From positions 1-64,000 of the forward strand of contig NZ_FOMK01000013.1 in assembly GCF_900112615.1 (NCBI RefSeq): a stretch of DNA of 64,000 nt, read 5' to 3'. Below are positions 44,401-53,856 of this stretch, piece after piece. Origin of the DNA: Chitinophaga sp. CF118. GTDB lineage: Bacteria; Bacteroidota; Bacteroidia; Chitinophagales; Chitinophagaceae. A program made the translations under genes and the position numbers. The notes under the pieces were generated by a model. It was not told where the DNA came from. It was given only the letters and a program-made list of their open reading frames with translations, and did no database searches. Positions within the stretch are counted from its first letter, which is position 1, and the number at the start of each line of letters is the position of its first letter.

Positions 44401-45776
44401 CCACTTTCGAAAACAGTGATGGTGAAAAAGTACAGGTAGTAATTGGCCGTACAGGTGAATTACGTATCGTGGATGTGAAGAATGACCGTTTGCTGATCAC
44501 TAACAACATCCCTTATGGATCCAGCCTGCTGGTGAAAGACGGACAGAAAGTGGTGAAAGGTGATATCATCTGTACATGGGATCCGTACAACGCCGTTATC
44601 GTTTCTGAAATTGCAGGTAGTATCCGTTTCGACAGCATCATAGAAGGTATCACCTTCCGTGAAGAAGCTGATGAGCAGACAGGTCACCGCGAGAAAGTGG
44701 TAATTGAAACTAAAGACAAGAATAAGATCCCGTCTCTGTTTGTAGATGGTAATAAAGAAGTGAAGTCTTACAACTTACCAGTTGGCTCACATATCGTACT
44801 TGAAGAAGGAGATGTTGTAAGAGCTGGTCAGGTAATCGTGAAGATCCCACGTATCCTCGGTAAACTGAGAGATATCACGGGTGGTCTGCCACGTGTAACT
44901 GAACTGTTTGAAGCACGTAACCCAAGCAATCCTGCCATCGTATCTGAAATTGATGGTGTGGTAGCTTTTGGTAACATCAAACGTGGTAACCGTGAGATCA
45001 TCATTGAAAGCCGTGAAAGTCACATCAAGAAATACCTGGTGCCATTAACACGTCATATCCTGGTACAGGATGGTGACTTCGTGAAAGCAGGTACAGCCTT
45101 GTCTGATGGTTCTATCACTCCGGCAGATATTCTCTCCATCAAAGGACCGTTCGCAGTACAGGAATACCTGGTGAACGAAATCCAGGAAGTATATCGCTTA
45201 CAGGGTGTGAAGATCAACGATAAACACATTGAAGTGATTGTACGTCAGATGATGCGTAAGGTGAATATCGAAGATCCTGGAGATACACGTTTCCTGGAAG
45301 GTGATACCACCGATAAGTTTGAATTCTTTGAAGAAAACGATCATATTTACGACAAGAAGGTAGTAACCGAACCAGGTGAATCCGGCAACCTGAAAGCAGG
45401 TCAGATCGTAACATTGCGTCAGGTAAGGGAAGAAAACTCCCTGCTGCGCCGTGCAGATAAACAACTGGTAGAATACCGCGACGCTGCTCCGGCTACTTCC
45501 AGTCCACTGTTACAGGGTATTACCAAAGCATCACTGGGTACTCACAGCTGGATCTCTGCTGCGTCCTTCCAGGAAACAACCAAAGTACTGTCTTCTGCAG
45601 CCATCAACGGTAAAACAGATGACATGCTTGGCCTGAAAGAAAACGTAATTACCGGTCACCTGATTCCTGCAGGTACAGGTTTACGTGAGTTCGAAAACAT
45701 GATCGTAGGTTCTAAAGAAGAATACGACATCCTGGCATCTTCTAAAGAAGTATTCCAGTTCGACGAAGAAGAATAG
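41481..45776 (+). CDS. rpoC: DNA-directed RNA polymerase subunit beta'
   Basis: 1431 aa. N-terminal zinc site in [20 protein letters not shown] near residue 72, the catalytic Mg site NADFDGDQM near 473, bridge/trigger region [20 protein letters not shown] near 925, and the second zinc cysteines CGTLRG and [13 protein letters not shown]. Full length for Bacteroidota. Ends with an acidic tail and a strong terminator. Confidence 0.98.
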   Translation: [1431 protein letters not shown]

Positions 45777-45796
45777 ACTAAGTGCATTGATGTATA

Positions 45797-45834
45797 AAAA
45801 AAATGTCCCGGCTCATATCCGGGACATTTTTTTT
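45797..45834 (+). terminator. rpoC terminator
   Basis: AAATGTCCCGG pairs with CCGGGACATTT around a seven-base loop, then T8. Confidence 0.9.
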
Positions 45835-45876
45835 ACATGTAACTTTCCGCAACTTTAAATCACCGGCATGTTTGTT

Positions 45877-46569
45877 ATGAAGCAAAGGTTCCTTTTTACG
45901 TGTATATTATTAGTTGCAGTCATCATTGCCTGTAATAAAGACAGTGATAGTTCTATTCCTGAAACCAGCTCCAATATCAATGTATTTCTTGCCGTGCCGG
46001 GTGTACAGTATGATGTGGTAGTGGATACTACAACCATTGGCAGCAGTCTTGAAGCAGGGCAAAGTACAGGTTATCATAGTTTTATCGCAAAGCGGTATAA
46101 CTTATTCATTTACCCGGCAGGTGATCATACTACAGCCATAGCAGGCGGACAGATAAGTCTCCGCAATAATCACTATTACTCCGTATTCCTTTCCCTGGAT
46201 CATACCAATGCGCTGCGCTTACTGGCAGTGGAAGACAAACTTGATCTGCCGGCGGCCAATACAGGTAAGGTGAGGGTAATAGATCTGAGTGATACTTATA
46301 ATAGTGATGCCCAGACGGTAAACCTGGATTTTTATGCAAATGATACATTACGCTTCCAGCGGATCAGTTATCTCGCTGTGACTAACTTTATCCAGTTACA
46401 AGCAGGTACGTATACCCGCGATATTTTTTATGCAGATTCAAGTTTGAGTCTGTTAGGAAATAACCTTCCCAGCTTTACCATAGCAGACCGCAAAATCTAT
46501 AGCTGGATAGTATATGGGAACGCACAGGTAGCAGACAGTTTTAAACTGGTAGAATTCGTGCATAACTAA
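45877..46569 (+). CDS. DUF4397-type lipoprotein
   Basis: 230 aa. Signal peptide and lipobox MKQRFLFTCILLVAVIIAC. The mature part begins with NINVFLAVPGVQYDVVVD and continues as repeated beta strands (YNLFIYPAGDHTTAIAGG, YYSVFLSLDHTNALRLLAVE), the pattern of DUF4397 lipoproteins common on Bacteroidota surfaces. Function unknown. ATG 45877 is taken over 45868 because MKQRF is the classic signal start. Independent of rpoC, which ends in a strong terminator. Confidence 0.78.
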   Translation: MKQRFLFTCILLVAVIIACNKDSDSSIPETSSNINVFLAVPGVQYDVVVDTTTIGSSLEAGQSTGYHSFIAKRYNLFIYPAGDHTTAIAGGQISLRNNHYYSVFLSLDHTNALRLLAVEDKLDLPAANTGKVRVIDLSDTYNSDAQTVNLDFYANDTLRFQRISYLAVTNFIQLQAGTYTRDIFYADSSLSLLGNNLPSFTIADRKIYSWIVYGNAQVADSFKLVEFVHN

Positions 46570-46684
46570 AATGTGAAAGTGTTGTTAAGATGGCCGGACA
46601 CTACCTATAATCATGTAAAAACCTTATTTTAGCCGTTCAATTTTTAAATCGATTCAAAGGAGATTAAAAAATCCACCTAACAAC

Positions 46685-47299
46685 ATGCGCACTAGTAAAC
46701 AATTTGTGAAAAGCGGGATATTGGCAGCAATGGCAGCCGGAACATTTATGGCTTGTCAGCAGCCCGCTAAGAAAGATAGTACACCTGCAGCAACAGCATC
46801 AGGAGACAATAATACAGCAACTGTTAATAAGGGTTTTATTATTGCTTATGTGGATATTGATACAGTGGAGGCTAACTACAACTATTTCAAAGAGAAGAAA
46901 GCTGAACTCGAAAAGAAACAGCAGGCTATTGATAATGAGCTGAAAGCAAACGTGAGGGTATTACAGAATGAAGCATCTGATTTTCAGCGTAAGGCGCAAA
47001 GCATGACGCAGGCAGAAGGTGAAGCCGCTCAGCGTATTTTATACGATAAACAACAGCAACTGGAAGGTAAAGCACAAAGCATGCGCTCTCAATATGCCGA
47101 ACAGGAAAATAAATTTAATGAAGAACTTCAGAAGAGATTAAATGACTTTTTGCAGAAGTTCAACAGTGATAAAAAATATGCTTATATCCTTTCCTATCGC
47201 TCCGGCGCAAGCAATGTATTATACAAGGATGAGCAGTATAATATTACGAACGAAGTGATTGCCGGCCTGAATGAGGCAAATGCAACTGAGAAAAAATAA
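46685..47299 (+). CDS. OmpH/Skp-family lipoprotein
   Basis: 204 aa. Lipobox TFMACQ near residue 24, a Ser/Thr/Ala linker, then FIIAYVDIDTVEANYNYF, long coiled-coil helices (about residues 75-160, KKAELEKKQQAIDNELK) and a short return strand KYAYILSYRSGASNVLY, the OmpH/Skp fold. Skp is a periplasmic chaperone for outer-membrane proteins; here the family member is lipid-anchored, as in several Bacteroidota paralogues, so a classical soluble chaperone role is not certain. Confidence 0.88.
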   Translation: MRTSKQFVKSGILAAMAAGTFMACQQPAKKDSTPAATASGDNNTATVNKGFIIAYVDIDTVEANYNYFKEKKAELEKKQQAIDNELKANVRVLQNEASDFQRKAQSMTQAEGEAAQRILYDKQQQLEGKAQSMRSQYAEQENKFNEELQKRLNDFLQKFNSDKKYAYILSYRSGASNVLYKDEQYNITNEVIAGLNEANATEKK

Positions 47300-47340
47300 T
47301 ACTTGCTATAGCAAAAACATTAAAAAAAACTTTAACTTGG

Positions 47341-47376
47341 AATCCCGTTCTACCTGTTGGAAGAACGGGATTTTAA
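47341..47376 (+). terminator. Terminator of the OmpH gene
   Basis: AATCCCGTTCT pairs with AGAACGGGATT around a ten-base loop, followed by TTAAAATT. Confidence 0.8.
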
Positions 47377-47407
47377 AATTAGACCTGCAATCAATAACCA
47401 TTAATTG

Positions 47408-48829
47408 ATGGAAAACAACCAAAATTCGGCTTTCCGACCCAGCCTTAGCCTGCTGGATGCAACTATGATCGTTGCGGGTTCAATGATAGGATCCGGCGTA
47501 TTTCTCGTATCTGCAGAAATAACCCGTAACCTGGGATCTGCCGGATGGCTTACACTCATGTGGGTGTTGGGAGGTATTGTCACAATTATAGCAGCAGTTA
47601 GTTATGGAGAGCTGTCCGGGATGTTTCCCAAGGCAGGTGGTCAGTATGTATATCTGCGCGAAGCCTATAATCCTTTTGTAGCCTTCCTTTTTGGATGGAC
47701 GCAGTTCAGTGTGATCCAGACAGGTACTATTGCTGCAGTAGCAGTAGCATTTGCCAAATTCTCTTCTTATCTCATTCCTTCTTTCAGCGAAGAAAATATA
47801 TTATTAAACTTAGGCTTTCTGAAAGTCTCGGCAGCCCAGATAGTAGCCATCATCTCAATCATCTTATTAACCTGGATCAACACACGTGGAATCCGTAATG
47901 GTAAGATCATACAGACGGTATTTACACTGGCAAAGCTGTTATCATTATTCGGGCTGATCATTTTTGGTTTCCTGCTGGGAGCCAAACAGGAGATCTGGAA
48001 TGCTAACTGGGCACATGCCTGGGATGCTGTATCATTAACACAGAATAATGGAGAAGTAGTTACTACATTATTATCCGGATTAGCACTATTTGGTGCTGTT
48101 GCCATCTCTATGAAAGGTTCTCTGTTCAGCAGTGATGCCTGGAATAACATCACCTTTATTGCAGCTGAAATCAAGAACCCGCAGAAGAACATTGGCAGAG
48201 CATTATTCTTTGGAACACTGCTGGTTACTATCGTGTATGTGAGTGCAAACCTCATGTACCTGGCTGTATTGCCACTGCACGATATTGCCTTTGCCGCAAA
48301 AGACCGTGTGGCGGTTGCCGCAGCAGAACAGATCTTCGGTGGAAGTGGTTCAAAAATCATTGCCATCATGATCATGGTATCTACATTCGGATGCAATAAT
48401 GGGCTGATCCTGTCAGGTGCGCGTATCTATTATACAATGGCAGAAGACAAGCTGTTCTTCAAGAAAGCAGCAGAAATGAATGCATTTAATGTACCTGCAA
48501 ATGGGTTATGGATTCAGTGCGTGTGGGCTTCCCTGTTATGTCTTTCGGGTAAGTACAATGACCTGCTGGTACTGGTGATATTTGGAGTATTAATTTTCTA
48601 CGTATTAACGATCCTGGGCATTTTTATCTTGCGTAAAAAGCAACCTGATGCACCACGTCCTTATAAAGCATTTGGTTATCCCGTGTTGCCACTTATATAT
48701 GTGGTGGTAGCTATTTCGCTGGCATTACTACTGTTAGTATTTGAAAGTAATTATGCGTTACCAGGGCTTGGAATTATTTTGCTGGGTATTCCGTTATATT
48801 ATATTGCGGTAAGAACACAGTCGAAATAA
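47408..48829 (+). CDS. APC-family amino acid permease
   Basis: 473 aa, about 12 transmembrane helices. Helix 1 carries the unwound substrate motif LDATMIVAGSMIGSGVFLV, followed by AGGQYVYLREAYNP and the helix 6 region LFSSDAWNNITFIAAEIKNP, typical of the LAT-like (L-type) amino acid transporter branch. Substrate not predictable; serine/threonine exchange or cationic and neutral amino acids are usual. ATG 47408 is used (a TTG precedes it in frame). No metabolic gene is next to it. Confidence 0.9.
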   Translation: MENNQNSAFRPSLSLLDATMIVAGSMIGSGVFLVSAEITRNLGSAGWLTLMWVLGGIVTIIAAVSYGELSGMFPKAGGQYVYLREAYNPFVAFLFGWTQFSVIQTGTIAAVAVAFAKFSSYLIPSFSEENILLNLGFLKVSAAQIVAIISIILLTWINTRGIRNGKIIQTVFTLAKLLSLFGLIIFGFLLGAKQEIWNANWAHAWDAVSLTQNNGEVVTTLLSGLALFGAVAISMKGSLFSSDAWNNITFIAAEIKNPQKNIGRALFFGTLLVTIVYVSANLMYLAVLPLHDIAFAAKDRVAVAAAEQIFGGSGSKIIAIMIMVSTFGCNNGLILSGARIYYTMAEDKLFFKKAAEMNAFNVPANGLWIQCVWASLLCLSGKYNDLLVLVIFGVLIFYVLTILGIFILRKKQPDAPRPYKAFGYPVLPLIYVVVAISLALLLLVFESNYALPGLGIILLGIPLYYIAVRTQSK

Positions 48830-49545
48830 TCTTGTACGGGAATCATTCGTAGTTGAATAGCTAGATAAGACAAGAAAAACTATTTTGACACAAAAGTTGT
48901 ATGTAAAATAGTTGAAATTTTATTTGACTGCTGTGGAATTTTCAGTGAATTGATGTAATTTGCATGAAGACTTCCGGACCCGACGAATGATTTATGTATA
49001 ACCCTTGGCGCGACACGTATGAATAGAAAACCCTTTGTCACTAAAGCATTACCTTATGAGAAGGTGGTGAGTTTCTAAGAAGGAGTGATTTATTTTACTA
49101 CAACTGTGAAGGCCAAACCCGCAGAGAATCAGGAGCTGTTAACAGGAATAGATATGGAACGTCCAGTTGGATGGTGTGAGTAAAATGAAACTTTATTCTG
49201 ATTAAAAGACTATATGCCAACATACTATATTCAGCAACAGTTTTTGTTTGCATTAAATATTATTTCTCAATAGGTTACTAAATATTTTTAAAGGTCTGAA
49301 AAGACCTTCACGATTTGCATTCTCGAACATTCACATGACAATCTTAACAACAAGCGTATGGTATCTACCATACGCTTTTCTTTTGCCCGGCAACGCCGGG
49401 CAATGATTATGACACCAAATCCGGGTAAGCGAATAGCCTGTTCGTGTTAAGGAATTGTAAACTCCACTTTCTTCATTGGTACTTCCTCTTCTCTGCAGCG
49501 TACTCTTATTGCTGATACCATCGTCAGGATTACCATATACAGGAA
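48830..49545. other. Long non-coding stretch before fecR
   Basis: 716 bp without a credible gene. Three hairpins cluster at the right: AAGGTCT/AGACCTT (49291-49308), a perfect AAGCGTATGGTA/TACCATACGCTT followed by TTCTTTT (49352-49384, terminator-like), and TTGCCCGGC/GCCGGGCAA (49384-49404). The terminator has no gene of its own. No remnant of a sigma-factor gene was found where one would be expected before fecR. Confidence 0.55.
49352..49384 (+). terminator. Orphan terminator hairpin
   Basis: Perfect 12-base-pair stem AAGCGTATGGTA/TACCATACGCTT followed by TTCTTTT, 520 bp past the permease gene. Confidence 0.65.
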
Positions 49546-50490
49546 ATGAAGATAGATAAGCAAATACTTGAAAAATACTTTAAAGGTGACTGTACAGCTG
49601 AAGAAGCTGCTCTTATAGCAACTTTCCTGGAGCAGCCAGATGCACCTGGTGTAGATGAATGGTTCAGTGAAGTGTATGCTTTAAGTGAAGCGAAAGAGCC
49701 GGTAATATTGAAACGGACAGGAATTAACATTTATCGTCGTTTATACAGCATTGCTGCGGCGGTAGCCGTACTGGTAGGTGTATGTGCCTGGTTATGGCAA
49801 TCACAGCAGCGTACTGCGGGAAAAGCACAACTGGCGCTTAACTGGGATACCCTGGCAAACAAAGGGAACGATATTAAGCTCCTGTCACTGACAGATGGTT
49901 CTAAAGTTTGGCTTGGGCCACACTCTTCTTTAGCCTATACTCGTAATTATAACGATACAAGCAGAGAATTATCACTGGATGGGGAAGCCTATTTTGAAGT
50001 AGCACATGACCCCGCCCGCCCATTCAGTGTACGCACGGGAAAACTTATCACCACTGCTTTGGGTACCGCTTTTAATATTGCCACTGCCAGCCAAGCAGAT
50101 GGTAGCATCCAGGTAAGCCTGGTGGAAGGCAAGGTGTCAGTAACAGCCACAGCTTTCTCCTGTATCTTGCATCCGGGACAGATGGTAAGATATGGAGAGG
50201 GCATAGGGACAACGCAACCGGAAACATTTAAAAAAGAAGAGGTGCTGGACTGGAAATCAGGCAAGCTGGTATTTGATGGTACACCACTGAAAGATGCCTT
50301 TGCCAAATTGCAGGCCAGATTGGGATCGCGGATTATTATGGATAATACGCTAACGGGCACACAAAAGGTGTCGGGTGTATTTTCGGCAGGCGAATCACTT
50401 GAGCACATACTGGAAGCAATGCAATATGTACACGGATTTAAAATCGTGAAGAAGAATCACAATACGTATGAAATAACAAAATCTAATTAA
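49546..50490 (+). CDS. FecR-family anti-sigma factor
   Basis: 314 aa. Cytoplasmic sigma-binding N-terminus (LEKYFKGDCTAEEAALIATF), one transmembrane helix near residues 63-84 (YSIAAAVAVLVGVCAWLW), the periplasmic FecR domain (LTDGSKVWLGPHSSLAYTR, YFEVAHDPARPFSVRTG), and a C-terminal DUF4974/STN-like domain (LVFDGTPLKDAFAKLQ). It holds an ECF sigma factor until the TonB receptor signals. Usually the sigma gene is directly upstream; here it is not, and the only sigma gene nearby is at 57459-57980 on the other strand. The receptor gene follows 65 bp downstream. Confidence 0.92.
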   Translation: MKIDKQILEKYFKGDCTAEEAALIATFLEQPDAPGVDEWFSEVYALSEAKEPVILKRTGINIYRRLYSIAAAVAVLVGVCAWLWQSQQRTAGKAQLALNWDTLANKGNDIKLLSLTDGSKVWLGPHSSLAYTRNYNDTSRELSLDGEAYFEVAHDPARPFSVRTGKLITTALGTAFNIATASQADGSIQVSLVEGKVSVTATAFSCILHPGQMVRYGEGIGTTQPETFKKEEVLDWKSGKLVFDGTPLKDAFAKLQARLGSRIIMDNTLTGTQKVSGVFSAGESLEHILEAMQYVHGFKIVKKNHNTYEITKSN

Positions 50491-50555
50491 AGGACACAAC
50501 TATTCCCGGGGGGCCCGGTACTGTATTCATTTTTAACAAAAAGTAATCTTTAAGT

Positions 50556-53500
50556 ATGCAAAAATCTACAAACAGATTTTGTAATGGGAAAGCTATGCAA
50601 AATTGGAAAGCTATCCTGTTATGTTTTTTAGTGGCAGGATCTCCTGTGGCGCTGTCGGCGCAAACCTACCAATCCCTTTCAGAAAAGGTATCTGTAAACC
50701 TTGACAATACAACAGCTGACGTTGTAGTGAAATCGCTTGAAAAGCAAACGCCTTACACCTTTACTTATGATCCGGAATACTTGCAGCATTGTACGCTCGC
50801 AACTGTAAAATTTAATAATCAGCCACTGTCTGATGTACTTCATTATCTCGATGTATATGCGCCACTGGATATTGCTTTTGTGAACAAAACAGTAGCTCTG
50901 AAACAAGGCAAACTGGAACGTATATTAGGTCAGGATAAAGGCCGTGTTACAGGTAAGATCGTTGATAATAAAAACGAGCCATTACCCGGCGTAACAATAC
51001 AGTCCAGCAATGGAGTGGGGGCTGTTACCAGCGTAGATGGTACTTATGAACTTAGTCTGCCGCCAGGCGTATATACCATAACCTTCAGTTATATCTCTTA
51101 TGATACCCGTAAGGTAACTGAAGTGGCTATTAAAGAAAAAGGCATTACACCGCTTGATGTTGTGATGAAAAGTGCAGGTGCTCACCTGAAGGGAGTGACG
51201 GTAACAGGTAATTATAAACGTGCATCTGTAGAAGGTTTATACGCCATACAAAAAAACAATGCATCCATTACAGACGGAATCAGTGCAGAACAGATCAGTC
51301 GTACACCAGATAAAAATATCGGAGATGTATTAAAACGTGTTAGTGGATTATCGACTGTAGATAATAAGTATGTGGTGGTACGTGGTTTAAGTGAGCGTTA
51401 CAACCAGGCGGTATTAAACGGACAGGTAATGCCAAGCACTGAAATGAACAGAAAGAATTTCAGCTTTGATATCATCCCTTCAAATATAGTAGAAAATGTA
51501 ACGGTTGTTAAAACCCTGACACCAGACCGTAGTGCAGAATTTGGCGGTGGCGCTGTGGAAGTGAATACACTGGAAATACCAACACAGAATTTTCTGAACA
51601 TTGGAATAGGTGGAAGCAGTAATGATATCACAACAGGGAAAAACTTCCGCACTTTAAAAATGGATGGCCAGGAATACTGGGGTAAAGTGGCACCTCACCG
51701 TGATCTGCTGGGTAAACTGGATTGGACCAATACTGCGGATGTGGTGGCTAAATATAACACAGAAGGTAAGAAAACACAATTACTAAGCAACAACTGGGGC
51801 GTGTATGAAATGAAAGCACCAGTTTCCCAGAACTACCAGTTATCAGGTGGAAAAGTATTCCGTTTAACAGCAAAAGATCAGTTTGGGATTGTAGCCTCTG
51901 CAAGTTACCGCAATACTTTCCAGACAAAAGATATCCGCATGAGCCGTGATGGTTTTGAAGGAGATGGCGCAGGAGATATTGAAGAAAGGGCAGCTTTCAA
52001 AGGTAAGAACTATGGCTTCTCCACCAACTTAGGAGGTTTGCTGGGATTGGGATATAAAAACGAACGTACCCATCTTAGTTTTCAGACACTGTACCTGCGC
52101 ACACTTGATCAGCAGTTGCTGATTGGTATGGGTACACACGTTGATCCTAGTGGTTTTTTGTTGGGGTATTATGACCTTACCACCCAAACCAGCTTATGGC
52201 AAAACCAGCTGAAAGGAGAACATTCATTGGGACACCGTGGTGTTAAATTAAAGTGGATGGGTAGTTATGCGTTGCTGGACAAACAACGGCCGGATAATCA
52301 TCAGTTGAAAGCATCTATGATGGAAGATGATAAACTGGCATCTAACGAATTTAATATCAAATCCCCGTTCAGCAGTGGTATCAGTGATGGAACATTGCGT
52401 TGGTGGAGCAGAACTTATGAAAAAGATTATAACTGGGATATCTCTTTGTCAGTTCCTTTTAAACTGGGAACAGGAAAGATCCAAACAGAGAACATTTTAA
52501 AAGGAGGTTATGGAGGATGGAGTAAAAACAGACTGTTCTATGTATTAAACAGTGGCTCTAAAGGATTTGATACAGAAGATTATCCGCCACTGGCACAAAC
52601 ATTTATACCTGAACGCGGAGGTGAGATCTACTTTGACCGCTTTGCAGATGATTTCCATAAAACAGCTGTATTACATAGTTTTTATGCCATGCTTGATAAT
52701 AAGATAAATGAAAAATGGAGACTGGTATGGGGTGTGAGAGCAGAAGGATATAATCTAAACAAAGTAAATGATGTACTGGATTCCCTTTTAAGTGATATTA
52801 ATGAAACAAGAGGTTCTGATAAACAGCTCGATTATAGTGCTATTCTTAACCGTGAACCTAACTGGCGTTTATTCCCATCGGCAAACCTGACGTATAGCTT
52901 AACACAACAGATGAATCTTCGTCTGGCATATGCCGAAAGCATTATTCGTCCGGATCTCAGAGAACTGTCTTTCTTCAAGGAATATGATTTTGAACTGGGT
53001 GGTATTTATAGAAGCAACCAGGTAAAGTCTACCACGGTACAACATTTTGATTTCCGTTATGAATGGTATCCCACTCCCGGAGATGTACTTTCTGCTACTT
53101 TGTTCTATAAGAAGTTCAGAGATCCTATGGAGATCTATAAAGAGGGAGACAACAGGATGTATTTCTTAAAGAATAATAAATACGCAAAAAATTACGGACT
53201 GGAAGTGGAAGTAAGGAAATCACTTGCTTTTACAAAAGTACCTGTAGTTCGTAATATCACGCTGTATGGCAACTTCACCGCATTAGCGTCACGTGTTACG
53301 CCTGTTGACATAAGTTATAATACGCTGGATCCTAATAATGAGAATAAAATATTACCTGCAGAAGTGGTAGGAAAAGTAGAAAAGAGGCCTCAGACGGGCG
53401 CCAGTAACTATATGGTCAATGCAGGATTTTATTATGATATCAAACCCGTTTCCTTCAGCCTGGTATATAACTATGTTACAAACCGTATGTTTCGTCCTGC

Positions 53501-53783
53501 GGCATACTACAGTGAATCATTATTCGAACGTCCGCTTGAATCACTGGATGGACAGTTGGCTATACGCCTGCTGAAACAGAAGCTGCAACTGCGTTTAAAC
53601 ATTTCGAACCTGTTGAACAGTTATTCTGTGGTGTATAGAAATTTTTATAAGGATGATGCTATTACCAATTATAAGAAAGATCCCAGCACTAAGGATCTGC
53701 TTTATCAGAAAGGACAGGATCTGATAGATTATGAAGCAAGGCCCGGCCGGACTTTCAGTTTTACCCTTGGTTATAGTTTTTAA
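50556..53783 (+). CDS. TonB-dependent receptor with signalling (STN) domain
   Basis: 1075 aa outer-membrane active transporter. Order: signal peptide (KAILLCFLVAGSPVALSAQ), STN domain about residues 40-115 (VNLDNTTADVVVKSLEKQ), carboxypeptidase-regulatory-like domain about 130-205 (GKIVDNKNEPLPGVTIQSS), plug about 225-345 with ISRTPDKNIGDVLKRVSG and RGLSERYNQAVLNGQ, then a 22-strand barrel ending in RTFSFTLGYSF. The STN domain is what talks to FecR. It lacks the SusC signature, and no SusD follows, so glycan uptake of the Sus type is unlikely; ligand unknown, with iron-chelate or peptide uptake as options. Confidence 0.92.
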   Translation: MQKSTNRFCNGKAMQNWKAILLCFLVAGSPVALSAQTYQSLSEKVSVNLDNTTADVVVKSLEKQTPYTFTYDPEYLQHCTLATVKFNNQPLSDVLHYLDVYAPLDIAFVNKTVALKQGKLERILGQDKGRVTGKIVDNKNEPLPGVTIQSSNGVGAVTSVDGTYELSLPPGVYTITFSYISYDTRKVTEVAIKEKGITPLDVVMKSAGAHLKGVTVTGNYKRASVEGLYAIQKNNASITDGISAEQISRTPDKNIGDVLKRVSGLSTVDNKYVVVRGLSERYNQAVLNGQVMPSTEMNRKNFSFDIIPSNIVENVTVVKTLTPDRSAEFGGGAVEVNTLEIPTQNFLNIGIGGSSNDITTGKNFRTLKMDGQEYWGKVAPHRDLLGKLDWTNTADVVAKYNTEGKKTQLLSNNWGVYEMKAPVSQNYQLSGGKVFRLTAKDQFGIVASASYRNTFQTKDIRMSRDGFEGDGAGDIEERAAFKGKNYGFSTNLGGLLGLGYKNERTHLSFQTLYLRTLDQQLLIGMGTHVDPSGFLLGYYDLTTQTSLWQNQLKGEHSLGHRGVKLKWMGSYALLDKQRPDNHQLKASMMEDDKLASNEFNIKSPFSSGISDGTLRWWSRTYEKDYNWDISLSVPFKLGTGKIQTENILKGGYGGWSKNRLFYVLNSGSKGFDTEDYPPLAQTFIPERGGEIYFDRFADDFHKTAVLHSFYAMLDNKINEKWRLVWGVRAEGYNLNKVNDVLDSLLSDINETRGSDKQLDYSAILNREPNWRLFPSANLTYSLTQQMNLRLAYAESIIRPDLRELSFFKEYDFELGGIYRSNQVKSTTVQHFDFRYEWYPTPGDVLSATLFYKKFRDPMEIYKEGDNRMYFLKNNKYAKNYGLEVEVRKSLAFTKVPVVRNITLYGNFTALASRVTPVDISYNTLDPNNENKILPAEVVGKVEKRPQTGASNYMVNAGFYYDIKPVSFSLVYNYVTNRMFRPAAYYSESLFERPLESLDGQLAIRLLKQKLQLRLNISNLLNSYSVVYRNFYKDDAITNYKKDPSTKDLLYQKGQDLIDYEARPGRTFSFTLGYSF

Positions 53784-53856
53784 TTGAGAACGCGTAAACA
53801 CAAATATATCCTGATCAGGTATTCAATCCATTTTAAACACAAACAAAAGAGAACCC

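Noticed and set aside
48830..49545. Decayed ECF sigma gene before fecR
   Set aside because: None of the six frames shows region 2 or region 4 motifs, even allowing frameshifts.
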